Below are positions 1 through 7,300 of a DNA stretch of 16,218 nt, piece by piece. The stretch is from contig CALNCU010000136.1 in NCBI GenBank assembly GCA_937875395.1, positions 1-16,218 on the forward strand, given 5' to 3'. This DNA is from an uncultured Armatimonadota bacterium (GTDB taxonomy: Bacteria > Armatimonadota > UBA5829 > DTJY01). How positions within the stretch are numbered: the stretch's first letter is position 1; the number at the start of each line of letters is the position of its first letter. The notes beneath the pieces were generated by a model. That model was not told where the DNA came from, made no database searches, and worked only from the letters and a program-made list of their open reading frames with translations. The translations under genes were made by a program, and so were the position numbers.

Positions 1-22
1 TTTAGTGCGTCGCTGCCGAAGC
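1..22. repeat. Partial copy (tail) of the GC-rich edge repeat
   Basis: Positions 11-22 (CGCTGCCGAAGC) are identical to 16201-16212, the tail of the repeat copy at the other end of the window. Only the tail is present because the window begins here. A second copy follows after about 13 bases, so copies may occur in tandem. Confidence 0.5.
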
Positions 23-34
23 CAAGACGGTAAA

Positions 35-80
35 ATCCCCGGGGCGATACTTTGGTCGCAGAGCGAAGCGCCGCTGCCGA
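35..80 (+). repeat. GC-rich interspersed repeat, copy A
   Basis: This stretch matches 16162-16212 on the same strand with only a few substitutions and a 2-base length difference. It begins with the palindrome TCCCCGGGG, then GATACTTTGGTCGCAGAGC, then a GC-rich segment ending CGCCGCTGCCGA. The middle can fold as a short hairpin on the minus strand (GCAG with CTGC, plus GCG with CGC). It lies just past the stop codon of the class II aldolase gene, so it could also serve as its transcript end, but there is no clear U-tract. Positions 81-117 hold nothing recognisable. Confidence 0.7.
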
Positions 81-117
81 TGTCTTGTTTAAACTTACAA
101 ATCCAAGTTTCAGAGTA

Positions 118-888
118 CTATTTCAAACCCTCTATCATTTTTTTACGGGCTTCTTCATCCGGGCGGGAGCATATGCGGTCTACCTGTTCTTCTGAGAGGT
201 AGTTAGGCCCGCCAAACTGGAAGGTGCCTGCAAGAACCTTGGCCGTTTTATCCCACATGGCCGTTGTGCTCTTTACCTCTGCTACGGTGGCGCCTATGGC
301 AATCAGGCCGTGATTTTGCATGAGGATGGATTTAGGACGTACGCCGTATTTGTTTATGTAGGCTACTACTTCTTCTTTTATCTTGCGGCCCAGCGTTACG
401 CCGGGGTCTGTGTACTCTATGTGTACGGGGGCAATTCCGCAGCAGACAATCTCGTCCGGGAAGAGGCGGCCCTGGGTACATTCCTTCCAACCCTTGGAGC
501 ACATTATTCTGTTTACGGAAACCGGGTGCGTGTGCCCCACAAAGTTTACGCCGGGCAGGCTTAAAAGGTACGCGTGAAAAAGGGTCTCTATGGACGGCAT
601 AAGGTTTGAGGGGTTGTTTACGGCGGCGGCGGAGAGCCTCTCTTTAATCTCTTTGTCACCCAGTGCGGGGCCGCTTAGCATCTTAAGCACCGCGGGGGCG
701 CTTACTTCTACTATTCCGGCTTGCGAGATGGTTCCAAGCTGGGCGCCGCTTGCCTTTACAAAGAATGTATCCGGGCTTATCTTGGCGGAGGTGTTGCCCT
801 CCCCAAGTATGGCAATTTCTCTGCGCTCTTCGCCAAGCCAGTGTGAAAGTTCTATAAGCTGATCTAAAATCTCTTTTTTCTGCTGCAT
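118..888 (-). CDS. Class II aldolase/adducin family protein (probable sugar-phosphate aldolase)
   Basis: The 256-residue product has the class II aldolase/adducin fold, as in L-fuculose-1-phosphate and rhamnulose-1-phosphate aldolases, which cleave ketose phosphates to dihydroxyacetone phosphate and an aldehyde with Zn. Visible motifs are GEGNTSAK (29-36, phosphate-binding loop), the acidic residue E101, the zinc pair H119 and H121 (GHTHP) and the third zinc ligand H193 (NHGL). The length is somewhat above the 215 residues of FucA. The ATG at 888 is preceded by AAAGGAG about 9 bases upstream. It is the last gene of the minus-strand unit and also has its own extended -10 promoter. The substrate cannot be told from sequence; a family member with decarboxylase or epimerase activity is possible. 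The fold is secure, the exact reaction is not. Confidence 0.88.
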   Translation of the reverse strand: MQQKKEILDQLIELSHWLGEERREIAILGEGNTSAKISPDTFFVKASGAQLGTISQAGIVEVSAPAVLKMLSGPALGDKEIKERLSAAAVNNPSNLMPSIETLFHAYLLSLPGVNFVGHTHPVSVNRIMCSKGWKECTQGRLFPDEIVCCGIAPVHIEYTDPGVTLGRKIKEEVVAYINKYGVRPKSILMQNHGLIAIGATVAEVKSTTAMWDKTAKVLAGTFQFGGPNYLSEEQVDRICSRPDEEARKKMIEGLK

Positions 889-923
889 TAGCGGTATCTC
901 CTTTATAGGATGTTCCGCAGGTT

Positions 924-932
924 ATTATAGCA
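924..932 (-). promoter_or_regulatory. Extended -10 promoter for the aldolase gene
   Basis: On the minus strand the sequence reads TGCTATAAT, a perfect extended -10 (TGN plus TATAAT at 924-929). No good -35 box lies 17 bases upstream, which is usual for extended -10 promoters. It lies between the isochorismatase-like stop (973) and the aldolase start (888), so the aldolase may be made separately from the upstream operon. Confidence 0.5.
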
Positions 933-972
933 CAACTATATCATCCTCTGCCATAGCGGAACCGGCCTGCGT

Positions 973-1527
973 TTACTTTACCATCTTGAGGACTTGGCGG
1001 AACTGATCTGTGCCTGCACAGCCCAGAAGTTCATATATAACGGCTTCTGCGGAGGTGGGGATGGCTCCGGCTAGCTGCATCTTTTTTATGCCTGCCTGCC
1101 TGTCCAGCTCTCTTCTGGATGAGACGGCATCTTCCGGCACGTGAACCCTGTACCCGCGGGCGATAAGATCATGAGCGGTCTGGCTTACGCAGATGTGGGC
1201 CTCTACCCCGCACAGGATTACGGTCTTTCTCCCGGTGGCTTCCAGGTGGCGGATGAAATCCTGGCTTCCGCAACAGCTGAAATCCAGCTTGCCTACCATA
1301 TTATGCGGCGGCAGAATCTCCAGTATTTCGGCCGCGGTGCCCAAAAGCTTCTCCGGGTTCTGCTCTGTTACCAGTACCGGCAGATTAAGGATTTTGGCTG
1401 TACCGGCCAGCTTTTTGCAGTTGGAGGTTATCTCCTGCCGGTTTAATACGGCCCTGAGAAGGGTCTCTTGCATATCTACTATCACAAGCAGGCTATCAGA
1501 TTTGCCGGCAAGGTTTGGGTGCCTCAT
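973..1527 (-). CDS. Isochorismatase-family cysteine hydrolase
   Basis: The 184-residue protein belongs to the isochorismatase-like hydrolase superfamily. The D-K-C catalytic triad is visible as D18 (LVIVDMQ), K80 (VGKLDFSC) and C113 in GVEAHICVSQTAHDL. The VHVPEDAVSSR segment near 128-138 and the TS-E block near 158-161 are also typical. The overall pattern resembles the ISOC1/ISOC2-YcaC-like branch, whose natural substrates are mostly unknown; nothing supports a siderophore role. The ATG at 1527 has AAGGAG 5 bases upstream. It follows icd by 66 bases, with an RNA hairpin between them. Being in the operon suggests amide or isochorismate-like hydrolysis tied to the neighbouring metabolism, but that is inference. 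Confidence 0.9.
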   Translation of the reverse strand: MRHPNLAGKSDSLLVIVDMQETLLRAVLNRQEITSNCKKLAGTAKILNLPVLVTEQNPEKLLGTAAEILEILPPHNMVGKLDFSCCGSQDFIRHLEATGRKTVILCGVEAHICVSQTAHDLIARGYRVHVPEDAVSSRRELDRQAGIKKMQLAGAIPTSAEAVIYELLGCAGTDQFRQVLKMVK

Positions 1528-1548
1528 GGGAACTCCTTGGAATAGAAG

Positions 1549-1579
1549 GAAGGCCCGGCAGATGTTTCACCGAGCCTTC
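1549..1579 (-). promoter_or_regulatory. Intercistronic RNA hairpin between icd and the isochorismatase-like gene
   Basis: On the minus strand 1570-1579 pairs with 1549-1558 to give a 10-bp stem (GAAGGCUCGG with CCGGGCCUUC) and an 11-nt loop. The single non-Watson-Crick pair is a G-U that is allowed only in the minus-strand RNA. The stem is followed by CUUCUAUUCC rather than a U-run, so it is better read as a stabilising or processing hairpin, or a weak attenuator, than as a full terminator. Confidence 0.55.
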
Positions 1580-1593
1580 TGTAATGAGTTGAA

Positions 1594-2667
1594 TTATTTT
1601 TTCAGCTTGCGGATTATGGCGTCTGCCATCTCCTGCGTACCTACCGCCGTGGGATCGTTTCTGTCCGGCTTTAAATCGTAGGTTACGTCTTTGCCTTCTG
1701 CAATAACTGCTGCTACGGCCGACTCCAGCCGGTCTGCCGCATCCGCCTCTCCTATGTGGCGGAGCATAAGCATGCCGGAGAGGATGAGCGCGCAGGGGTT
1801 CACCTTGTTCAATCCCTTGTACTTGGGCGCGCTGCCGTGCGTGGGTTCAAACACGGCCACGCCGTCGCCTATGTTGGCGCCGGGAGCCACGCCCAGCCCG
1901 CCCACAAGGCCTGCGCATAAGTCTGATAGAATGTCACCGTAGAGGTTGGGGAGCAGCAGTACATCGTAGAGTTCCGGCTTCTGGACAAGCTGCATGCACA
2001 TGTTATCTACCAGGCGCTCTTCGTACTCTACCTTGCCTTCATACTCCTTGGATACTTCATTTGCCATGCGGTAGAACAGGCCGTCGGTGAACTTCATTAT
2101 GTTTGCCTTTGCCACCGCCGTCACTTTTTTGCGGTTGTTGGCTGCGGCATAATCAAACGCATACTTTGCTATCTTGCGGGAGCCGGTGGCGGAGATGGGC
2201 TTTATGGAGATTGCGGAATCTTCACGTATCCTTCCGCCTGCCATATCTATTATGTGCTTTGCCTCCGGGGTGCCCAGGTCATACTCTACTCCGGCGTACA
2301 GGTCTTCTGTGTTCTCTCTCACCACAACCAGGTCTACGTCCTGATATTTGGAGCGTATGCCGGGGTAGTATTTGCACGGGCGCAGGCAGGCATAGAGGTT
2401 TAGTTCTTTCCGCAGGGCCACGTTTACGGAGCGGAAGCCCTTCCCTATGGGGGTGGTGATGGGGCCTTTGAGCGCCACTTTGTTCTTTCGGATGCTCTCC
2501 AGCACGTCATCCGGGAGGGGGGTGCCCGCCTTTTCCATAATATCTACGCCTGCTTCATGAATATCCCAGTCTATCTTTACGCCGGTGGCCTCTATTACCC
2601 GTTTGGCAGCGGCTGTCTGCTCCGGGCCTACGCCGTCTCCGGGGATTAGTGTTATTCTGTACGACAT
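1594..2667 (-). CDS. icd: Isocitrate dehydrogenase, short type, predicted NADP-preferring
   Basis: The 357-residue product is a beta-decarboxylating dehydrogenase making 2-oxoglutarate, CO2 and NAD(P)H from isocitrate. It has GDGVGPE (10-16) and [19 protein letters not shown] (79-97), where S80, N82, R86 and R96 match the isocitrate-binding residues of E. coli Icd. R117, Y124, K187, D221, D245 and D249 complete the catalytic and metal sites. The cofactor region [18 protein letters not shown] carries K282, Y283 and V289, and Y330 lies in VTYD. These equal E. coli K344, Y345, V351 and Y391, the NADP-type residues; the fifth, R395, appears replaced by P334. The size is that of short NAD-type enzymes (E. 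coli Icd has 416). The ATG at 2667 has AAGGAG 10 bases upstream. Isopropylmalate and homoisocitrate dehydrogenases are less likely because they lack the S/N pair. Confidence 0.9.
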   Translation of the reverse strand: MSYRITLIPGDGVGPEQTAAAKRVIEATGVKIDWDIHEAGVDIMEKAGTPLPDDVLESIRKNKVALKGPITTPIGKGFRSVNVALRKELNLYACLRPCKYYPGIRSKYQDVDLVVVRENTEDLYAGVEYDLGTPEAKHIIDMAGGRIREDSAISIKPISATGSRKIAKYAFDYAAANNRKKVTAVAKANIMKFTDGLFYRMANEVSKEYEGKVEYEERLVDNMCMQLVQKPELYDVLLLPNLYGDILSDLCAGLVGGLGVAPGANIGDGVAVFEPTHGSAPKYKGLNKVNPCALILSGMLMLRHIGEADAADRLESAVAAVIAEGKDVTYDLKPDRNDPTAVGTQEMADAIIRKLKK

Positions 2668-2684
2668 GATAGGTTAACTCCTTC

Positions 2685-2893
2685 TTAGTGTGTCCACTCT
2701 ATGATTTGAACTTTATTATCCAGCAACTTGGCCAGAGAGTTCTTAATGGATTCAAAGTAAGGGCAGGGGAATCCTATTGGGGTTCCTTTGCTTCTGCTCC
2801 TCTCTCTGCCATTATCTTTGCTCTTGTTATAACATGCTTGCCGGGGCACATGTCCTCCGTTTGCTGGCAACGGATAATACCAACCTTCAACAT
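2685..2893 (-). pseudogene. Remnant of a CGGC-domain gene, internally deleted and frameshifted
   Basis: Two pieces of one protein family lie in different minus-strand frames. From the ATG at 2893 one frame reads MLKVGIIRCQQTEDMCPG, a typical CGGC-domain (PF08821) start, then KHVITRAKIMAERGAEAKE and a stop. From about 2800 another frame reads SKGTPIGFPCPYFESIKNS and continues to a WTH terminus at 2685, which looks like the family's C-terminal end. Intact members, as I recall them, are about 110-140 residues and carry the cysteine motif CGGCPG in the middle. Here the first CPG is joined directly to the sequence that should follow the second CPG, so the CGGC motif is lost, and a second loss shifts the frame after GAEA. 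The gene sits between the D-threonine aldolase-like gene and icd, and its stop overlaps the icd ribosome-binding site. The family assignment is from memory of its pattern. Confidence 0.68.
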
Positions 2894-2928
2894 TCTGTTC
2901 CCGGTTTCAGGCTGATGCGTATGCAATA

Positions 2929-4017
2929 TCAGGATGTCTGCCGGGTGCGGATGGGGAGCACGGCCTCTACCGTATCTCCGCGAACCGCAATGTATTCATC
3001 ATAAAGCGGGATGGTGGTGCATCCGTGGCTGGGTATTACCATCACCTTATCGCCTATGCGAAGATGTTCCGCCTCTTCTGCGAGGCCAAGGATTCCGTGC
3101 TCTTCACAGAGCATGGTTATAGCAAATCCAGGTTCTACAAAGCCCGGCATGCCGGCATCGCATGAGAAGGCTTTTTTGCCTGCATCCATCACGGCCCTGC
3201 CGCTCTCCGGACGGCTTATAATGGTGGAGAGCACAAACACGGCCTGTTCAAAATCTATGCCGAACTCCCGGTTGTGGCTATCCATGGTTACGTAGGAGCC
3301 TACCTGGATATCCGTTATGCCGGGGTAGAGGCCGGTCTGGTTTATGGTGTTGGAGCCGCCGGATGATACTACTTCCACCGGGATTCCTTCCCCGCGAATA
3401 AGTTCTGCGGTCTCCACCAGAAGGGCGTTTGATTTTTTGCAGATCTCCGCCTTCTCCGCCGGGTCTTTTACAAACACCCCGCCCTCATAGCCCATCAGCC
3501 CCCTGAAATCTATGTTGGGGAGCTCAAGCACTTTGCGCACAAAATTTAGTGCGGGCCTGCCAGGGTTGACTCCGCAGCGATTCAGCCCCACGTTTACTTC
3601 TGCAAGCACGCCCAGCCTTACTCCCGCCGCACCCGCGGCGCGGGCAATCTCTGCCGCGTTGCTATAATCATCTATGCAGACCATAAGCCGGCCGTAGCGG
3701 GCAAGGCTTGCAAGTTTGGCAATCTTTTGCGCGCCCACAATCTGGTTTGCAATAAGCACGTTCTCTATGCCGGATAGCAGCAGGTCTTCTGCCTCTGCCA
3801 GTTTGGCGCAGGTTATGCCCACTGCGCCCGCCGACATCTGCATATGGGCCAATATGGGGAGCTTGTGCGTCTTGAAATGGGGCCTGAGCTTGCACTCCCG
3901 CCCGCGGAAGAGTTCTGCCATCTTCCGGATATTCCGCTGTGCCGCGTCCATATCCAGAAGGAGCGCGGGGGTATTTACCTGCTGCACGGGTCTTCCTGCC
4001 AGGCCGCAATGGTGCAT
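2929..4017 (-). CDS. D-threonine aldolase / D-serine dehydratase-like PLP enzyme
   Basis: The 362-residue protein has an alanine racemase-like TIM barrel followed by the D-serine dehydratase-like C-terminal domain. The pyridoxal-phosphate lysine is K49 in LRPHFKTHK. The phosphate-binding region includes SSGGSNT (218-224). The zinc pair of this family is H331 and C333 in IPSHGCTT. Members split D-threonine to glycine plus acetaldehyde, deaminate D-serine, or act on 3-hydroxyaspartate; sequence alone does not decide. The ATG at 4017 lies one base after the TAA of the aconitase gene, with GAGGGGA in the aconitase 3' end, so translation is almost surely coupled. Its place between aconitase and icd is unusual and may point to a link between D-amino acid breakdown and acetyl or oxaloacetate supply, which is inference. 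Confidence 0.87.
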   Translation of the reverse strand: MHHCGLAGRPVQQVNTPALLLDMDAAQRNIRKMAELFRGRECKLRPHFKTHKLPILAHMQMSAGAVGITCAKLAEAEDLLLSGIENVLIANQIVGAQKIAKLASLARYGRLMVCIDDYSNAAEIARAAGAAGVRLGVLAEVNVGLNRCGVNPGRPALNFVRKVLELPNIDFRGLMGYEGGVFVKDPAEKAEICKKSNALLVETAELIRGEGIPVEVVSSGGSNTINQTGLYPGITDIQVGSYVTMDSHNREFGIDFEQAVFVLSTIISRPESGRAVMDAGKKAFSCDAGMPGFVEPGFAITMLCEEHGILGLAEEAEHLRIGDKVMVIPSHGCTTIPLYDEYIAVRGDTVEAVLPIRTRQTS

Positions 4018-4018
4018 G

Positions 4019-5944
4019 TTAGTTCTTTCCCCTCATCATATTGAGCATTCCGCCTGCAAGGATAATATCTTTCTGCCGGCCGGTTAGATCATGCCTTACC
4101 GCAAACTGTGTGCCACGGGTTGCGTTTGTTACTGTAAGGGTTTGGCTCTCTTCAAGCTGATTCAGGATGTTTTCAATCTTCAGCTCATCATCCGGCAATA
4201 CGGAATTGTAATCTTCTGCGTTAACAAAGGTGAGCGGCAGGATACCGAAGTTCACCAGGTTTGCCCTGTGGATTCTGGCGAAGGATTTTGTAATTACGGC
4301 CTTCACTCCAAGGTACATGGGGGCAAGCGCGGCGTGCTCCCGGCTGGAACCCTGTCCGTAGTTCTCTCCACCTATAACAAATCCGCCGCCCGCCGCCTTT
4401 GCGCGTGATGCAAAGGTTTTATCTACGCCCTCAAAGACGTGCTCTGATATGGCCGGTATGTTGGATCGGAGCGGGAGTATTTTGGAGCCGGCCGGCATTA
4501 TGTGGTCTGTGGTGATGTTATCTTCCACCTTAAGGAGCACCTTCCCCGCCATGGATGATGGGAGCGGCTCGCGGATGGGGAGCGGCTTTATGTTGGGGCC
4601 GCGGATTATCTCTACCTCCTCCGGGTTATTGGATGGAGGGATTATCATGCCGTCGTCTATAAGGAACTTCTGCGGCAGGGTTACGTTTACGGATTCCCCC
4701 AGGCTTCTGGGATCTGTCATTCTGCCGGTGAGCATGGCGGCGGCGGCTACCTCCGGGCTTGCAAGGAATATCTTTCCGCTCCTGGTGCCGCTTCTGCCCT
4801 CAAAGTTACGGTTGAAGGTGCGCACGCTTACTCCATCCGTGCAGGGGGACTGGCCCATCCCTATGCACGGGCCGCAGGTTGCCTCCAGCACGCGCACGCC
4901 GGCGGATATAATATCTGCAAGGGCGCCGTTCCTGGCTATCATCTCAAAGACCTGCCGGGAACCGGGGGAGACTCCTGCGCTTACGCCGGGGTTCACCTTC
5001 TTGCCTTTAAGTATTCCGGCAAGGGTCATAAGATCACGGTAGGATGAGTTGGTGCAGCTTCCCACCAGCACCTGGTTTACTTTAAGGCCTTCTATATCTT
5101 TAACCTTTACCACTCTGTCCGGCTGGTGCGGCTGGGCAACCATGGGTTCAAGGGCGGAGAGGTCTATCTCAATAATTTCATCGTAGGATGCATCCGGGTC
5201 TGCCTCTATGCGCGTCCAGGCGCTCTGGCGGCCCTCTGCGCTCAGAAACTCAAGGGTTATATCGTCGCTGGGGAAGAGGGATGTTGTGGCGCCAAGTTCC
5301 GCCCCCATGTTGGTTATGGTTGCTCTATCCGGCACGGAGAGAGTTTTAACTCCGGGGCCGCCGTATTCCATAATCTTCCCTACGCCGCCCTTAACGCTCT
5401 GGCGGCGCAGAAGCTCCAGAATTACATCTTTGGCGGAGACCCAGGGGCCAAGCTTTCCGGTGAGTTTTACAAGGACTACTTTGGGCATGTTCATATAGAA
5501 GGGGCCGCCCGCCATTGCCACTGCCACATCCAGCCCGCCTGCGCCTATGGCCACCATGCCTATCCCGCCGCCCGTGGGCGTGTGGCTGTCAGAGCCAAGG
5601 AGCGTCTTTCCCGGCACGCCGAAGCGTTCCAGATGAACTTGGTGGCAGATGCCGTTTCCCGGGCGGGAGAAGAAGAGGCCGTGCTTTGCGGCAATGCTCT
5701 GCAGAAAACAGTGATCGTCTGCGTTCTCAAACCCGGTCTGCAGGGTGTTGTGGTCTACGTAGCTTACGGAGAGTTCCGTTTTAACCCTTGGCACACCCAT
5801 GGCCTCAAATTGAAGGTAGGCCATTGTTCCGGTGGCATCCTGGGTTAGTGTTTGGTCGATTCTTATTGCAATCTCTTCGCCCGGAGCCATCCGGCCGGAG
5901 ACAAGATGGCTGGAGAGAATTTTTTGTGCTGCGTTCATACCCAT
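4019..5944 (-). CDS. acn: Aconitate hydratase, short type (large domains plus swivel domain in one chain)
   Basis: The 641-residue enzyme interconverts citrate and isocitrate through aconitate with a [4Fe-4S] cluster. The cluster cysteines are C297 (VLVGSCTNS), C357 and C360 (ATCGPCIGMG). GSDSHTPTGGGIGM (117-130) is the family signature. The C-terminal swivel domain carries NYGQGSSREHAALAP (528-542) and a 3' block with KSFARIHRANLVNFG near 553-567. It is far shorter than AcnA (about 890) and matches the group of about 640-660 residues common in anaerobes. Homoaconitase is the alternative, but the neighbouring isocitrate-type dehydrogenase favours aconitase. The first ATG (5944) is chosen because GGAG lies 7 bases upstream; the ATG two codons later is too far from it. 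The upstream gap of 126 bases contains an RNA hairpin. Confidence 0.92.
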   Translation of the reverse strand: MGMNAAQKILSSHLVSGRMAPGEEIAIRIDQTLTQDATGTMAYLQFEAMGVPRVKTELSVSYVDHNTLQTGFENADDHCFLQSIAAKHGLFFSRPGNGICHQVHLERFGVPGKTLLGSDSHTPTGGGIGMVAIGAGGLDVAVAMAGGPFYMNMPKVVLVKLTGKLGPWVSAKDVILELLRRQSVKGGVGKIMEYGGPGVKTLSVPDRATITNMGAELGATTSLFPSDDITLEFLSAEGRQSAWTRIEADPDASYDEIIEIDLSALEPMVAQPHQPDRVVKVKDIEGLKVNQVLVGSCTNSSYRDLMTLAGILKGKKVNPGVSAGVSPGSRQVFEMIARNGALADIISAGVRVLEATCGPCIGMGQSPCTDGVSVRTFNRNFEGRSGTRSGKIFLASPEVAAAAMLTGRMTDPRSLGESVNVTLPQKFLIDDGMIIPPSNNPEEVEIIRGPNIKPLPIREPLPSSMAGKVLLKVEDNITTDHIMPAGSKILPLRSNIPAISEHVFEGVDKTFASRAKAAGGGFVIGGENYGQGSSREHAALAPMYLGVKAVITKSFARIHRANLVNFGILPLTFVNAEDYNSVLPDDELKIENILNQLEESQTLTVTNATRGTQFAVRHDLTGRQKDIILAGGMLNMMRGKN

Positions 5945-5973
5945 TGATAGACTCCAAGTTTCTTACATTAAAT

Positions 5974-6007
5974 AGACCAGCGACACTGTTTAGGGTGCCA
6001 CTGGTCT
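5974..6007 (-). promoter_or_regulatory. RNA hairpin between the citrate synthase candidate and aconitase genes
   Basis: In the minus-strand RNA, 5995-6007 pairs with 5974-5986 over 13 pairs (GACCAGUGGCAC with GUGUCGCUGGUC plus a closing A-U), with an 8-nt loop. Two pairs are G-U, possible only in the minus-strand transcript. After the stem comes AUUUAAUG, a weak U-tract, so partial termination is possible but a stabilising or processing role fits as well. A weaker 5-bp stem (CACTA with TAGTG) lies just before it, near 6016-6036. No second promoter was seen in this 126-base gap. Confidence 0.6.
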
Positions 6008-6070
6008 TTATTTTACACTATTCAGCCCCGCTAGTGGTAGCCCGCCAGCCGTAAGGAGCAGTATTCCCTG

Positions 6071-7300
6071 TTACGGGGTGATTGTCATAATCTTTGATAC
6101 TTCATCCGGGTAGTCTGCAATAAACCGCAGTTCTTCCTCTACAAGAGGTTTTCCTGTGTGCAGGTCTGCGTATTGCACCAGCTCCAGAATTCTGTGTGCT
6201 TCCTGGGGAGTCTTAAAGTCTATCCCCAGGTCTGCATATACCTTGAGGAAGCCCTTTATTCCGCCGTATGCGCCGGTGGTGATGATTCTTCCGGTGTGAG
6301 TTATCTCCGGCTCTCCGCGGCCCAGGTCTTCATAATCATAGAGTTCATAATTCTTCCGGTCTTTCAGCGCGCCGTCTGCATGGATGCCGGATTCGTGCGC
6401 AAAGGCGTTCCGCCCCACGCCCGGCTGGTTCAGCGGGATGGGTATGTCAAACACGTGGGAGGCGTATTTTGCAAGCTTCCATGCTTTGGCAAGGTTTATC
6501 CGCTCATCAAGCAGGTTAAGGTCTTTGAATCCGCTTGAATACCGTAAGGCCAGTATGCAGGATACCAGGTCTGCGTTCCCCGCCCGCTCTCCTACGCCGT
6601 TTATACAGGTGTTAATGTAGGCGTTTACCCCTGCGTCTATGGCGCCCTTTGCGCCCTCCACAGAGTTTGCCACCGCCATGCCAAGATCGTTATGGCAGTG
6701 GATTTCTATATCTATGCCTACTTCTTTTGCCAGCGTGTTTATTCTGGAGTATATGGTGCTGGGATCATCGTAGCCCAGGGTGTCGCAGTAGCGGATTGCG
6801 TCTGCGCCTGCATCTTTTGCGGCCTGCGCAAACCGGATAAGGTAGTTAATATCCGTTCTGGAAGCATCTTCTGCGTTAACTCCTATGGTTAGCGCTCCGT
6901 ATGATTTTGCGGCAGAGACGGCTTCCGTCATCTCTTTTATAATGCTTTCTCTATCCAGCTTGCCTTTAAATTTGTTTGCTATCATCTGGTTGGAGGTGGA
7001 TATGGAGAGGTTTATATGCCGTATGTTGGCATACTTGTAAGAGTTTACCACGTCCTGGGGGATGGCCCGGCACCAACCGGCAAGCCTCATTGGGCTAAGC
7101 ACTCCCTTATCCCATAACTCTATATTTGTGTTCAGGTAGTTGGCCTCATGACGCACGAAGGGGAACCCAAACTCACTCTGGAAGACGCCCATATCGTTCA
7201 GCATAAGGTTTAGTATGGTCTTCTGGAGTTTTGCGGCGCCGATTCTGGAAGTCTGCACACCGTCCCTGTTTGTAACGTCGATAATGTAGACTTTTGGCAT
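6071..7300 (-). CDS. Probable Re-citrate synthase (LeuA/homocitrate synthase-like fold)
   Basis: The 409-residue protein is a DRE-TIM metallolyase of the isopropylmalate/homocitrate synthase group. It starts DVTNRDGVQTSR (8-19), a variant of the usual LRDGEQ motif; R12 and D13 are the catalytic base region and metal ligand. The metal histidines are in IEIHCHNDLGMAVA (199-211; H201, H203), followed by NGVGERAGNADL (234-245) and AHESGIHADG (301-310). There is no LeuA regulatory domain. The TNRDGVQT start, the EFGFPFVRHEANYLN block and the aconitase and isocitrate dehydrogenase neighbours fit Re-citrate synthases known from Clostridium kluyveri and Syntrophus, which condense acetyl-CoA with oxaloacetate in anaerobes. 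Homocitrate synthase is the main alternative. I choose the ATG at 7300 (AAAGGAG 6 bases upstream) over the TTG at 7303. Confidence 0.75.
   Translation of the reverse strand: MPKVYIIDVTNRDGVQTSRIGAAKLQKTILNLMLNDMGVFQSEFGFPFVRHEANYLNTNIELWDKGVLSPMRLAGWCRAIPQDVVNSYKYANIRHINLSISTSNQMIANKFKGKLDRESIIKEMTEAVSAAKSYGALTIGVNAEDASRTDINYLIRFAQAAKDAGADAIRYCDTLGYDDPSTIYSRINTLAKEVGIDIEIHCHNDLGMAVANSVEGAKGAIDAGVNAYINTCINGVGERAGNADLVSCILALRYSSGFKDLNLLDERINLAKAWKLAKYASHVFDIPIPLNQPGVGRNAFAHESGIHADGALKDRKNYELYDYEDLGRGEPEITHTGRIITTGAYGGIKGFLKVYADLGIDFKTPQEAHRILELVQYADLHTGKPLVEEELRFIADYPDEVSKIMTITP

Noticed and set aside
2685..2870. The 61-codon frame read as an intact small gene.
   Set aside because: Its first 28 or so codons are out of frame with the readable CGGC-domain N-terminus, while its second half is the family's C-terminus, so a broken gene explains it better.
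4091..5848. Long plus-strand frames opposite the aconitase gene and similar ones opposite secA.
   Set aside because: They are mirror frames of strongly conserved genes on the other strand, with no ribosome sites or recognisable domains.
1594..7300. The operon as an aminoadipate lysine pathway (homocitrate synthase, homoaconitase, homoisocitrate dehydrogenase).
   Set aside because: The dehydrogenase has the S/N pair used for isocitrate, and no LysW, LysX or other lysine genes are present; it cannot be excluded for the synthase alone.
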